This document shows positions 29,325-38,109 of a DNA stretch of 64,000 bases, piece by piece. The notes under the pieces are model-generated. The model saw nothing but the letters and a program-made list of their open reading frames with translations, had not been told where the DNA came from and ran no database searches. The stretch covers positions 558,001-622,000 of the forward strand of contig NZ_JAHQZS010000001.1 of the NCBI RefSeq assembly GCF_019061145.1, written 5' to 3'. This DNA is from Anianabacter salinae. GTDB taxonomy: Bacteria > Pseudomonadota > Alphaproteobacteria > Rhodobacterales > Rhodobacteraceae. The translations under genes and the position numbers were made by a program. Positions within the stretch are counted from its first letter, which is position 1, and each line of letters begins with the position of its first letter.

Positions 29325-31748
29325 TCAGGACCTGCGATTGGCGCGCAGGGTCGGATCGGCGGCGCGGGGGTCTTCGGGCCAGGGGTGGCGGGGATAGCGC
29401 CCGCGCATGTCCTTGCGCACATCGGCATAGCTGGTGTCCCAGAAGCCGGGCAAATCCATCGTGACCTGCACCGGGCGCTGGGCAGGAGAGAGCAGCGCGA
29501 TGCGGAGCGGCAGGCGGCGCGGACCGACGACGGGGTGTTCGGTCACGCCGAACATCTCTTGCAGGCGCACCTCGATGGTGGGGTGGTCGCCCGCGTAGTC
29601 GATCGGCACCCGGCGGCCGAGCGGTGTCTCGAAGTGCGAGGGCATCAGCCGGTCGATCTGCTGCAGCGCGTCCCATCCGAGGTGCTGGCGCAGGGCCTCG
29701 GTCAGGTCGAGCCGCTTGAGCTGATCGGCGGTGGTGATCCCGTTCAGGAACGGGGCCAGCCAGTCCTCGGCGCTGTCCGTGAGGGCGGCGTCGGAGACGT
29801 CGGCGATCTCGGCGCCTTCGCGGCGCATCAGGTCGGCGCGGGCCTGAAGGCGGCGGGCGGGGGCGGACCAGGGCAGGCCAAGATCGCGCACACCGTCCAG
29901 CATCGCGGCCACCAGCGCATCCTGCGGGGCATCGGTCCAGGCGCGTGTGTCGAGGGCGATGGCGCCCAGCCGTTCCACTTGCCGGGCCTCGACGCGGCGC
30001 TCGCGGCGTGACCAGCGGGCGAAGCGGACCCAGCCGATGCGGTCGGCGTGGACCGCGCGCAACTCTGCCTCGCTCAGCGCTGCGGCAAGGCGCACGCGCG
30101 CCTCGAGCCCGCCGCCGTCGAGGTCGGGCGCGACGATCAGGCGCTGCCCGGCCAGCGGATCGTCCGCTGCGGCCTCGGCCCCGCGCCCGCCCGAGAGCAG
30201 CCAGCGCGGCGCATCGCTGGGGCGGCGCAGGCCGATACGGTCGGGGTAGGCGAGGGCGGCCATCTGTCCGGGGGACAGGGGCGCGCCGCCGCGCGGCGCC
30301 AGGCGCTCGAGGCGGCGCGTCTCGTCGCGCAGGCGCCTCAGCGCGGCCGGATCGGCCGTGCCCACACGCTCGCCCTGCAAGGCGCGCAGGCGCAGCGTCA
30401 GGTCGCTGCCCGCGCCGCGCAGGGGATCGCGGTCGCCCAGAAGTGCGGCCAGCGGCGCGGCCTGCGATCCCGCGCGGATCAGCATGTGGGCCAGCCGCGG
30501 GTGCAGCGGCAGCGCGGCCAGCGCGCGTCCGTGGTCGGTGATCAGCCCGGAGGGTCCAAGGGCGCCCAGATCATGCAGGAGCGCCTGCGCCTCGGCGTAG
30601 GCACCGGCCGCGGGCGGGGTGAGGAAGGCGAGAGCCTCGGGCGCTGCGCCCCATTGCGCAAGGTCCAGGGCCAGCCCGGTCAGGTCGGCGCTTTCGATCT
30701 CGGCGGGAGGATGGGCGGGCAGCGCGCCTTCCTCGGCACGGGTCCAGAGCCGGTAGCAGACCCCCGGCGCGACACGGCCCGCCCGCCCGCGCCGCTGGTC
30801 GGCCTCGGCGCGGCTGACGCGCTCGGTCACGAGGCGGGACATGCCGGTGCCCGGATCGAAGCGGGCCCGCCGCGCGCGTCCGGCGTCGATGACGATGCGC
30901 ACGTCCTCGATCGTCAGCGAGGTTTCGGCGATGGCTGTGGCCAGCACCACCTTGCGGCCCGATGCTGCGGGGGCGATCGCGGCGCGCTGGTCCTCGAAGC
31001 GCATGGCGCCGTAGAGCGGCCGGATCGCGCAGCCCGGCGGCAGGCGCCCCTCCAGCGCCGCCGCCACGCGCCGGATCTCGCCCTCGCCGGGTAGGAACAC
31101 CAGCGCGCCGCCGTCCGTCTCGGACAGGGCGCCTTCCACCAGCGCGGAAACCGCCGCTTCAGGGCGCTGGCCGCGCGGCAGCGGCGCCGTAAGCCACCGG
31201 GTCTCGACGGGGAAGGCACGGCCGTCCGAGGTGACCACCGGCGCGTCGTCCAGCAGGGCGGCGACGGGGGCGGCGTCGAGCGTTGCGGACATCACCAGAA
31301 GCCACAGGTCATCGCGCAGCGCGCCGCGCACCTCCCAGGTCAGGGCAAGGCCGAGATCGGCGTTCAGGGACCGTTCGTGGAATTCGTCGAAGATCACCGC
31401 GCCGATGCCGGTCAATTCGGGGTCCGATTGCAGGATCCGTGTCAGGATGCCTTCGGTGACGACCTCGATCCGGGTGACGCCTGACACCTTCGCTTCGCCC
31501 CGCACCCGGTAACCGACGGTGCGCCCGACAGGCTCGCCCAGCGTTTCGGCCATGCGCTCGGCGGCGGCGCGGGCGGCAAGGCGGCGCGGCTCGAGCATGA
31601 CGATCCGGCCCGGGACATGGTCCAGCAGCGCGAGCGGCACGCGCGTGGTCTTGCCCGCGCCGGGGGGCGCCTGCAGCACGGCGCGCCCCTGGGCCTGCAG
31701 GGCAGCCAGAAGGTCGGGGATCGCGTCTTCGATGGGTAGGCGGGTCAT
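29325..31748 (-). CDS. hrpB: ATP-dependent helicase HrpB
   Basis: 807 aa DEAH-type helicase, full family length. Walker A is APPGAGKT (27-34), Walker B is DEFHER, motif III MSATLDA, and the C-terminal RecA domain contains RRGRAGR. The HrpB-specific C-terminal domain ends with the W-P-E-D-P-R segment. E. coli HrpB has no essential role; RNA remodelling is assumed. Confidence 0.95.
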   Translation of the reverse strand: MTRLPIEDAIPDLLAALQAQGRAVLQAPPGAGKTTRVPLALLDHVPGRIVMLEPRRLAARAAAERMAETLGEPVGRTVGYRVRGEAKVSGVTRIEVVTEGILTRILQSDPELTGIGAVIFDEFHERSLNADLGLALTWEVRGALRDDLWLLVMSATLDAAPVAALLDDAPVVTSDGRAFPVETRWLTAPLPRGQRPEAAVSALVEGALSETDGGALVFLPGEGEIRRVAAALEGRLPPGCAIRPLYGAMRFEDQRAAIAPAASGRKVVLATAIAETSLTIEDVRIVIDAGRARRARFDPGTGMSRLVTERVSRAEADQRRGRAGRVAPGVCYRLWTRAEEGALPAHPPAEIESADLTGLALDLAQWGAAPEALAFLTPPAAGAYAEAQALLHDLGALGPSGLITDHGRALAALPLHPRLAHMLIRAGSQAAPLAALLGDRDPLRGAGSDLTLRLRALQGERVGTADPAALRRLRDETRRLERLAPRGGAPLSPGQMAALAYPDRIGLRRPSDAPRWLLSGGRGAEAAADDPLAGQRLIVAPDLDGGGLEARVRLAAALSEAELRAVHADRIGWVRFARWSRRERRVEARQVERLGAIALDTRAWTDAPQDALVAAMLDGVRDLGLPWSAPARRLQARADLMRREGAEIADVSDAALTDSAEDWLAPFLNGITTADQLKRLDLTEALRQHLGWDALQQIDRLMPSHFETPLGRRVPIDYAGDHPTIEVRLQEMFGVTEHPVVGPRRLPLRIALLSPAQRPVQVTMDLPGFWDTSYADVRKDMRGRYPRHPWPEDPRAADPTLRANRRS

Positions 31749-31793
31749 GGTCCCGGCTTAGCCTGTGGGCGGTGCCGGGGCCAGAGCGTGCGC

Positions 31794-32519
31794 CTAGCGC
31801 CGGATCAGCTTGGCCGTGCCGTAGACGGTGGCGATGCGCACTTCGGACACTTGCCAGACCTCGCCCGCGGGGCGGAAGTTCAGCTCGAACGGGAACACGC
31901 GGCGTTCCTGCATCTCCCACGGCTCGTATCCGGCGATGCGCTGGTAGCTGGCGCTGCAGGTGACCGCGCCGCTCTCTTCGCGCAAGGGACCGATGGCGAT
32001 GCGGGCACGGCGCGAGCCGTCGAAGATGTCGACCGAGCGGTTGCACAGCTCGGTCTTCGGGCGGTCGCGCAAGGTGGCGAACAGCGCGGTCGCAGGATCG
32101 AGCGTGCCGCCTTGCGTCGCGGGATCGAGCGCGTTCGGGCCGCGCGTTGCCGGGGGCGTGGTCTGCATGACCCGTGGTACGCCGTTCTGAAAGCTCATCG
32201 TGGCACGGCTGACTTCGCGGCCGTCGTTGTTGTTCTCGGAATAGCTGGTCGGAATGAAGGTGCCGTTGCGCAGCGCGCCTTGCGCCTTCACGTCGTAGCG
32301 CAGGTCCACGACCGCCGAGATCAGGCCGGTGGATTTCAACTGGCCGGCCACGGAATAGGCGCTGTCGGTGGTGATGCCCTTGAACGCGGCGACCCCGGCC
32401 TTGATCCCGGCGAAGTAGACGTCGAACGTGGCGGTGGTGTCGCGGGCCTGGGCGGCGGCGGACAGGGCCTGCCCAAGGACAAGGACCGCAGCGGCGGCGA
32501 GGGTGCGGATACGGATCAT
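31794..32519 (-). CDS. DUF3108-domain periplasmic protein
   Basis: 241 aa. Signal peptide (ends SAAAQA, about residue 24) precedes a beta-rich DUF3108 domain beginning TFDVYFAGIKAG, with VVDLRYDV and the ALFATLRDRP segment. ATG 32519 is used because the signal peptide starts there. The family lies in the periplasm or outer membrane of many Proteobacteria; its role is unknown. Divergent from meaB. Confidence 0.85.
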   Translation of the reverse strand: MIRIRTLAAAAVLVLGQALSAAAQARDTTATFDVYFAGIKAGVAAFKGITTDSAYSVAGQLKSTGLISAVVDLRYDVKAQGALRNGTFIPTSYSENNNDGREVSRATMSFQNGVPRVMQTTPPATRGPNALDPATQGGTLDPATALFATLRDRPKTELCNRSVDIFDGSRRARIAIGPLREESGAVTCSASYQRIAGYEPWEMQERRVFPFELNFRPAGEVWQVSEVRIATVYGTAKLIRR

Positions 32520-32627
32520 GTCAATCACTCGTCGGTTTCTGGTGCGGGGTGGACCCCGAGGTGGCAAAAAGGCAGAACGCGACGGTAACGGTCAAATCAA
32601 GGCACCGTCACCGGGTGAAAGACTGCC

Positions 32628-33614
32628 ATGAAACGGGCTGAAACCGAAGAGCTTGCCAACGCGATCCGGGCGGGAAACCGCCGAGCGCTGGCGCGTGCCG
32701 TGACACTGGTGGAAAGCCGCCGCGCCGATCACCGCGCGGCCGCTCTCGACCTTCTGGCGGCGCTGAAGGGCGGGCGCGAGGCGTTGAAGGTGGGGCTGTC
32801 GGGCACGCCGGGCGTCGGCAAGTCCACCTTTATCGAGGCGTTCGGCACGATGCTGACGGGACAGGGGATCAAGGTCGCGGTGCTGGCGGTCGATCCGTCG
32901 TCTGCCCGGTCGGGCGGGTCGATCCTGGGCGACAAGACCCGGATGGACCGTCTGGCGCGCGACCCGGATGCCTTCATCCGCCCGTCGCCCAGCCAGTCGC
33001 ACCTGGGCGGTGTCGCCCGGCGCACCCGCGAGGCGGCGGCGCTGTGCGAAGCGGCGGGCTATGACGTGATCCTGATCGAGACGGTGGGCGTCGGCCAGTC
33101 CGAGACGATGGTGGCTGACCTGTCGGACATCTTCGTGCTGTTGATGGCCCCTGCGGGCGGCGACGAATTGCAGGGCGTCAAGCGCGGCATCATGGAGATC
33201 GCCGACCTGATCCTCGTGAACAAGGCGGATGGCGAGTTGGCCGCGACGGCGCGGCGCACCCAGGCCGACTATCGCGGCGCCCTGCACCTGATGCGCAAGC
33301 GCGAGGAAGACCCCGAGGGCTTTCCCAAGGTGCTGACCGTCTCGGCCATGGCGGAAACCGGGCTGTCCGAGGCGTGGACCGAGATGCAGGCGCTTGCCGA
33401 CTGGCGGCGCGCGCAAGGACACTGGGCCACCCGGCGCGCCCGGCAGGCGCGGCGCTGGTTTGACGAGGAATTGCGCCAGGGCCTTCTGGACCGGCTGACC
33501 GCCGATCCCGCCATCCGCGCCGAGATCGAGGCGATCGACGCCGATCTTGCCGCCGGAACGCTTGCGCCTGCCGTCGCGGCAGAGCGTGTCCTCGACCGGT
33601 TCCTAGGGCGCTGA
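32628..33614 (+). CDS. meaB: methylmalonyl-CoA mutase-associated GTPase MeaB
   Basis: 328 aa G3E-type GTPase that protects and reactivates the B12-dependent mutase. P-loop GTPGVGKST (59-67), the DPSSARSGGSILGDKTRM segment, ETVGVGQSE and the NKADGE base-recognition motif are all present. The mutase gene is not in the window. It works in propionyl-CoA or ethylmalonyl-CoA use, as do prpE and scoAB here. The next gene starts four bases after the stop. Confidence 0.95.
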   Translation: MKRAETEELANAIRAGNRRALARAVTLVESRRADHRAAALDLLAALKGGREALKVGLSGTPGVGKSTFIEAFGTMLTGQGIKVAVLAVDPSSARSGGSILGDKTRMDRLARDPDAFIRPSPSQSHLGGVARRTREAAALCEAAGYDVILIETVGVGQSETMVADLSDIFVLLMAPAGGDELQGVKRGIMEIADLILVNKADGELAATARRTQADYRGALHLMRKREEDPEGFPKVLTVSAMAETGLSEAWTEMQALADWRRAQGHWATRRARQARRWFDEELRQGLLDRLTADPAIRAEIEAIDADLAAGTLAPAVAAERVLDRFLGR

Positions 33615-33618
33615 CGGG

Positions 33619-34461
33619 ATGGCCGAGGCGCGCAAGACGCTGGTGTTCGGCGGCGCACATTCCCGCGCGGTGGCGATCCTGCCGGGCTTTGATGATCTTC
33701 TGGTGACGTTCGATCACTACAATCCTGGCAAGGCGGGGTGGGAGAGGGCCAAGCGATCCAATCTGTGCATCCGCCGCAAGGTCACGCTTCTGCGGCTTCA
33801 GACGATCCGCAACGACTGGTTCGTGAACCCCGACCTGCCCGCGCTCGAGGCGGCGCTGGCCGGGTTCGTCAAGGGGTATCGCCGGGTGCACGGGCTTGGC
33901 TATTCGCTCGGCGGCTATGCTGGGCTGCGCCTGTCGCGGGCGCTGCGGCTGTCGCAGATGATCGCGGTGTCGCCGCAGGTCTCGCTCGACCGGGGGCGCG
34001 CGCCGTGGGAATCGCGCTATCCCGAGGCGCAGGGCTTCGACGGGCAGGCGGGCGATCTGGCGCAGGCGGCGCGCAGCGATCTGACCGGCGCGCTGCTGTA
34101 CGACCCCGCGATTTCCGAGGACCGGCAGCATGCCCGTGCGATTTCAGTGCTGTTTCCCCGGCTGGAACTGACGGCTCTTACCTTTGCCGGGCATCCGGCG
34201 TCCGATGTGCTGTCGGTCGGGCGCGGGGCGGCCGATCTGCGTGCGCTGGCGCTGGACGAGGGCGCCGGTCGCCGCGAGGTGCTGGCGCTGTTCCGCGACA
34301 CGCGCCACCGCTCGCCGTCCTACTGGGCCAACATGGCCGCCGGTCTGTCGCGGCGGCACCCGTTCTGGGCCGCCCGCGCCGAGGTGAAGGGCCTGCAGCT
34401 GCGCGCCGAGATCGCCCGCGCCGCCGAGCAACTTGCCGCGAAAGCGGACCCGGCCCCTTGA
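33619..34461 (+). CDS. alpha/beta-hydrolase-like protein, unknown function
   Basis: 280 aa. A GLGYSLGGYAG segment near residues 92-102 fits an alpha/beta-hydrolase nucleophile elbow (G-x-S-x-G), and hydrophobic strands surround it. No signal peptide or membrane span. The rest lacks features that identify a substrate; the C-terminal half is Arg/Ala-rich and helical. Starts four bases after meaB, so they are probably one transcript, but a shared function is not evident. Confidence 0.7.
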   Translation: MAEARKTLVFGGAHSRAVAILPGFDDLLVTFDHYNPGKAGWERAKRSNLCIRRKVTLLRLQTIRNDWFVNPDLPALEAALAGFVKGYRRVHGLGYSLGGYAGLRLSRALRLSQMIAVSPQVSLDRGRAPWESRYPEAQGFDGQAGDLAQAARSDLTGALLYDPAISEDRQHARAISVLFPRLELTALTFAGHPASDVLSVGRGAADLRALALDEGAGRREVLALFRDTRHRSPSYWANMAAGLSRRHPFWAARAEVKGLQLRAEIARAAEQLAAKADPAP

Positions 34462-34503
34462 CGCCACCAGAATCCGGCGGTAAAGCCACGCGACGAATTT
34501 CAG

Positions 34504-34525
34504 GGCACCGCCCGCCCGCGGTGCC
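34504..34525 (+). terminator. terminator after the alpha/beta-hydrolase-like gene
   Basis: An 8-bp perfect GC stem (34504-34511 with 34518-34525) with a 6-base loop, followed by TGTTTCTATT. Confidence 0.7.
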
Positions 34526-34587
34526 TGTTTCTATTGGCCCCGGCGCCAGTGCCCGGCCGGAAACTATGAAAAGACGAGGATGAACCG

Positions 34588-34878
34588 ATGTCGCGCCGCT
34601 GCGAACTGACTGGAAAAGGGCCGATGACTGGCAACAATGTCAGCCACGCCAACAACAAGACCCGCCGCCGGTTCCTGCCGAACCTCAACGACGTGTCGCT
34701 GATGTCCGAGGCGCTGGGTCGCCCCGTGAAGCTGCGCATCTCGGCAGCCGCGCTGCGCACGGTCGATCACCGTGGCGGTATCGACGCGTTCTTTGCCAAG
34801 TCGAAGGACGAAGAGCTGAGCGCGCGCGCGCTGAAGGTCAAGAAAGAGATCGCCAAGGCGCAGGCCCCCGCCGCCTGA
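34588..34878 (+). CDS. rpmB: 50S ribosomal protein L28
   Basis: 96 aa. Begins [20 protein letters not shown], the characteristic L28 start, followed by the [12 protein letters not shown] basic segment. The C-terminal extension of about 20 residues is usual for alphaproteobacterial L28. A single-gene unit: terminators lie on both sides (34504-34525 and 34901-34932). Confidence 0.98.
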   Translation: MSRRCELTGKGPMTGNNVSHANNKTRRRFLPNLNDVSLMSEALGRPVKLRISAAALRTVDHRGGIDAFFAKSKDEELSARALKVKKEIAKAQAPAA

Positions 34879-34900
34879 TCCTTTTCGGCACTGCACATCA

Positions 34901-34932
34901 AAGCGGCCTCGCCCCGACGGGCGGGGCCGCTT
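34901..34932 (+). terminator. strong rho-independent terminator of rpmB
   Basis: A 14-bp GC-rich stem (34901-34914 with 34919-34932, one T-G wobble) with a CGAC loop, followed by CGTTTT. Confidence 0.88.
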
Positions 34933-34978
34933 CGTTTTGACGCTTTCGAATCCCGCGGCGCGCCGGTATCGCTGTGCC

Positions 34979-35326
34979 ATGCGGATGACACGCGCCCTCC
35001 TGTCCTGCCTTCTGGTGGCGGTGCTGGTTCTGACCGGCCCGGCGATGACGCTGGCGCGCGGCCAGTCCATGGCGGTCGGCGAGATGGTGCTGTGCACCGG
35101 CACCGGCCCTGTGACGGTTCCCGTCGATGCGGACGGCCAGCCGACCGGCCCTGCCCATATCTGTCCCGACTGCATGATGTCTCTGGCGCTTGGCGTGCTG
35201 CCCGCTGTCGCCGCACCCGTTCCGCCGACCGCCCTTGCCACAACCGAACCGTTCGGTCTGCACCGGACCGCGGCGATTGCCCGCGCCCTGCGCGCGCCCT
35301 CGGCACGCGGACCTCCCCTGGCCTGA
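34979..35326 (+). CDS. small exported protein with a CPDCMM motif
   Basis: 115 aa. A signal sequence or anchor at the N-terminus (about 5-25), then a mature part with CTGTGP and ICPDCMMSLAL. The Cys-x-x-Cys-Met-Met cluster and its place upstream of a PCu(A)C chaperone fit DUF2946-like proteins found in copper operons. Metal binding is inferred. ATG 34979 is used, with ATG 34985 possible. The stop is 47 bases before the chaperone start. Confidence 0.7.
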   Translation: MRMTRALLSCLLVAVLVLTGPAMTLARGQSMAVGEMVLCTGTGPVTVPVDADGQPTGPAHICPDCMMSLALGVLPAVAAPVPPTALATTEPFGLHRTAAIARALRAPSARGPPLA

Positions 35327-35373
35327 TCGCCACCGCCTTTCATCAACGATCAGACCAGAGAAAGACCACTCCG

Positions 35374-35856
35374 ATGACCAAGACCTTCCTGACCACCGCC
35401 CTTGCGGCGATCCTTGCCGCGTCTCCCGTGCTTGCCGAGATCACCGTCAAGGACCCCTACCTGCGCCGGGTGCCACCGACCGCGCCCACCGGCGCCGCCT
35501 TCATGACCATCGAGAACAGCGGCGAGGCCGACCGGCTGATCGACGTGCGCTCGGACGCGGCAGAGCGGGTGGAACTGCACACCCACATCGACCTTGGCGA
35601 CGGCAAGATGCAGATGTCCCATGACGAGGACGGCTTCGAGATCCCTGCGAATGGCATGCACATGCTCGACCGCGGCGCGGATCACGTCATGTTCCTGGGT
35701 CTTGGCGCGCCGATGTCCGAGGATGCCAGCGTGACCGTCACGCTGGTGTTCGAGAAGGTGGGCGAGATCACCGTCGAGGTGCCGCTCGACAATGACCGGA
35801 TGCCGATGGACCATGGCGGGCACGGCAGCATGAAGCACGGCACACCGACCAACTGA
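35374..35856 (+). CDS. periplasmic copper chaperone PCu(A)C
   Basis: 160 aa. Signal peptide (ends SPVLA, residue 21), then a cupredoxin-like PCu(A)C domain. Probable copper ligands are His69 (ELHTH), Met79/Met81, His104 and Met106 (DHVMFLGL), close to the family pattern H-x10-M-x21-H-x-M. A C-terminal Met/His-rich tail (MPMDHGGHGSMKHG) may bind more copper. The family delivers Cu(I) to the CuA or CuB centres of heme-copper oxidases, linking it to ctaC and ctaG at 16.5-19.1 kb. ATG 35374 is used because the signal peptide starts there. Confidence 0.9.
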   Translation: MTKTFLTTALAAILAASPVLAEITVKDPYLRRVPPTAPTGAAFMTIENSGEADRLIDVRSDAAERVELHTHIDLGDGKMQMSHDEDGFEIPANGMHMLDRGADHVMFLGLGAPMSEDASVTVTLVFEKVGEITVEVPLDNDRMPMDHGGHGSMKHGTPTN

Positions 35857-35943
35857 CGTCGCTTTCGGCCCGCCGCGTCGCAGATGGCGCAGCGGGCCAC
35901 CGCATTCCGGGGCATCGGGTCAACCTTGCCACAAGGTGCCCCT

Positions 35944-36492
35944 ATGCTCTCCGCCCTCACGATCCCCGATGCGTTCTCGCCCGCCGAATGCGCTGCCATC
36001 CTGGTGCTGTCCGCCGCCGCGCCCGCGCAGGACGCAGGCCTTGTCGGCGGCCAGCTTCACAACATGCGCCGGGCCGAGATCGCCTGGCTGGACGAGGCTC
36101 CCGGCACGGATTGGGTGATGCAGCGCATCATCACGCTGGTCGCCGAGGCGAATCGGTCGCATTTCGGCTTTGACCTGACCGAGTTCGCCGAAAGCCCGCA
36201 GGTGGCCCGCTATGGCGCCGAGGTGGCGGGGCATTTCGACTGGCATGCCGATGTCGGCGACGGCCCCGTGGCGCGCAAGCGCAAGCTGACGCTGGTGGTG
36301 CAACTGAGCGATCCGGCGGACTATGCAGGCGGCGCGCTGGAATGGCAGATCGACGCCGAAGTCCGCACCGCGCCGCGAGAGGTGGGTACGGCGACGCTGT
36401 TCCCCAGTTTCGCGCTCCACCGGGTCACGCCGGTGACCCAAGGCGGGCGGGCTTCGCTGACCACATGGGCGCACGGCCCGGCGTTCCGCTGA
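35944..36492 (+). CDS. 2OG-Fe(II) oxygenase (PKHD/prolyl-4-hydroxylase-like)
   Basis: 182 aa. The iron triad is His101-x-Asp103 (DWHADVG) and His159 (FALHRV), with Arg169 (GGRASL) as the likely 2-oxoglutarate contact. The YGAEVAGHFDWHAD stretch matches PKHD-type hydroxylases. ATG 35944 begins a normal-length domain; an upstream in-frame ATG (35884) adds a non-conserved leader. Substrate unknown. Convergent with the sirtuin gene, five bases away. Confidence 0.85.
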   Translation: MLSALTIPDAFSPAECAAILVLSAAAPAQDAGLVGGQLHNMRRAEIAWLDEAPGTDWVMQRIITLVAEANRSHFGFDLTEFAESPQVARYGAEVAGHFDWHADVGDGPVARKRKLTLVVQLSDPADYAGGALEWQIDAEVRTAPREVGTATLFPSFALHRVTPVTQGGRASLTTWAHGPAFR

Positions 36493-36497
36493 TCCGC

Positions 36498-37193
36498 TCA
36501 GCGCGGCGCCAGCACCTCGTCCACGAAGGCGGGCACGATCTCGCTTGCCAGCCCATGCCGCGCCTCGTCGAACAGCGCCCCGCCCGAGGACGGCTCGAGG
36601 TTCAATTCGACCGTGCGCGCCCCGCGCGCCGCAGCCTCGGCCACGAACCCGGCGGCGGGATAGACGCTTCCCGAGGTGCCGATGGACACAAACAGGTCGC
36701 ACGCCGCCAGGCGGTCGGCGATCTCCTCCATCCGGTAGGGAAATTCGCCGAACCACACGACGTCTGGCCGGGTGGTGGGGCGCTGGCACGCGGGGCAGGG
36801 ATCGTCCGGCGCCATCAGGGGCGGCGCCTCCCACCGGTGCCCGCAGGCGGCGCAGAGCGCGCCCGCGAGCGTGCCATGCATGTGCCAGACCGCCTGCGAT
36901 CCGGCGCGCTCGTGCAGGTCGTCGACATTCTGCGTGACGATCAGGACGCGCCCCGCATGGGCGCGCTCAAGCCGGGCGAGCGCGTCATGGGCGGCATTCG
37001 GCACCGCGCCGCGCGCATTGGCGCGGCGGGCGTTATAGAAATCATGCACTAGCTGCGGATCGCGGGCAAAGCCCTCGGGCGTCGCCACCTCGGCCAGATC
37101 GTATTTCGTCCAAAGCCCGTCCGTATCACGGAACGTGCCAAGCCCGCTTTCGGCCGAGACGCCCGCGCCGGTCAGGATGACGATGTCCTGCAT
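36498..37193 (-). CDS. NAD-dependent protein deacylase, Sir2 family
   Basis: 231 aa. NAD-binding motifs GAGVSAESGLGTFR (9-22) and QNVDDLH (88-94), catalytic His106 (HMHG), and four zinc cysteines (114, 117, 133, 136) are all present. Tyr53 and Arg56 in FYNARR form the Y-x-x-R pair of class III sirtuins, which favour succinyl or malonyl lysine, as in CobB and SIRT5. ATG 37193 is used; the longer open frame crosses into the upstream gene. The lipoprotein gene is 40 bases upstream in the same direction. Confidence 0.93.
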   Translation of the reverse strand: MQDIVILTGAGVSAESGLGTFRDTDGLWTKYDLAEVATPEGFARDPQLVHDFYNARRANARGAVPNAAHDALARLERAHAGRVLIVTQNVDDLHERAGSQAVWHMHGTLAGALCAACGHRWEAPPLMAPDDPCPACQRPTTRPDVVWFGEFPYRMEEIADRLAACDLFVSIGTSGSVYPAAGFVAEAAARGARTVELNLEPSSGGALFDEARHGLASEIVPAFVDEVLAPR

Positions 37194-37233
37194 CTGCCGA
37201 CCTTTCACAGCGCAGGGACGCGGACCGACAAGG

Positions 37234-37593
37234 TCAGACGCGGCAGTACAGTTCCGCCTGTTCCCCGAAGGCGACGTATTTCTTCCAGAACACCTCGTGC
37301 CGGGGATTGTCCGACTGGCGGATTTCCTGCGCCTGGTGCGGGTCGGCAAAGAATTTGGCCGCCATCCGCTGGTCGCTTGAGGACAGCGACACGTCTGCGA
37401 CCCCCTGGATGCACGAGCAGACCGCCGGGGTCTTCGCCCCGCGCTCGGAGCGCGCGCACGCGGTCGAGATCGGCCCCGAGGCCGCGCGCACCGGCGAGTA
37501 GGTCGCCGCACGGTCGACCGTATCGCCCCCGCCGCCGCAGCCGCCAAGCGCCAGCGCCGCCAGAAGCACGAAAGTGGTTTGCATGGTTCGCAT
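37234..37593 (-). CDS. small lipoprotein, unknown function
   Basis: 119 aa. The N-terminus ends in a good lipobox (LALGGC, Cys at about residue 21), and a Gly run follows. Four later cysteines, including AVCSCIQG, and the C-terminal AELYCRV suggest disulfides. ATG 37593 follows AGGGG at good spacing. Homologues in Rhodobacterales are often labelled 'arginine transporter', a name with no visible support here because there are no transport domains. Confidence 0.75.
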   Translation of the reverse strand: MRTMQTTFVLLAALALGGCGGGGDTVDRAATYSPVRAASGPISTACARSERGAKTPAVCSCIQGVADVSLSSSDQRMAAKFFADPHQAQEIRQSDNPRHEVFWKKYVAFGEQAELYCRV

Positions 37594-37786
37594 GGATACT
37601 GCCCCTGTGGTCCCGGTTTCGGGATTAACTCTTTGCGCAAAGATGCTGCAAATCGTGGAAAAACTCAATCGGGCAGATTTCGGGGTCGGTGGGCGCCGGG
37701 CAACTGTGGCTTGTGTTTTCGGGGGGTGTTCCTAAACTCGGCCTTAACCGATCCCGGCGCAGAACCGGACACGGCGGAGGGCGTTC

Positions 37787-38047
37787 ATGGGCAACCACCT
37801 GTATTACGGCGACAACCTGCGGGTGCTGCGCGAGAGCATCGCGGATGAAAGCGTAGACCTGATCTATCTCGACCCGCCGTTCAACTCGAATGCCAGCTAC
37901 AACGTGCTGTTCAAGGGGCCGCAGGGCAACGAAAGCGCGGCGCAGATCGAGGCGTTCGGCGAGGTGCTGCGCTCGGGCAACGGGGCGGCGGCGGAAATGC
38001 TGCGGGCGATGCGCTCGTTCCTCGGGGAAAACGACATGATGGCCTAG
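37787..38047 (+). pseudogene. DNA methyltransferase, N-terminal fragment (interrupted)
   Basis: 86 codons matching the N-terminus of a beta-class (type III-like) site-specific adenine methyltransferase: LYYGDNLRVL, then LIYLDPPFNSN with the DPPF catalytic motif at residues 29-32, and FLGENDMMA before a TAG stop. In the family I recall, ENDMMA is followed at once by YL, so the homology breaks at about 38046. The usual Trp/His-containing segment after QIEAF also appears to be missing. The SAM-binding and target-recognition regions are absent, so no active enzyme is expected. The matching C-terminus is at 39402-39668. Confidence 0.85.
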
Positions 38048-38068
38048 TTAAAATGCGTCATGTGGGTT

Positions 38069-38083
38069 AAGTAGAAAGGCTAC
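38069..38083 (+). repeat. imperfect direct repeat at the left end of the cassette
   Basis: AAGTAGAAAGGCTAC here resembles AAGTAAAAGCTAC at 39386-39398 on the other side of the inserted genes. In addition TAAGTAG (38068-38074) is the inverted complement of CTACTTA (39395-39401). These short repeats lie close to both junctions with the methyltransferase and may mark recombination ends. Confidence 0.4.
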
Positions 38084-38109
38084 CAGCGTCCTCCAGTAGG
38101 CCATTTGGA

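Noticed and set aside
37234-37593. Arginine transporter
   Set aside because: The label is attached to homologues, but this 119-aa lipoprotein has no transporter or substrate-binding domain.
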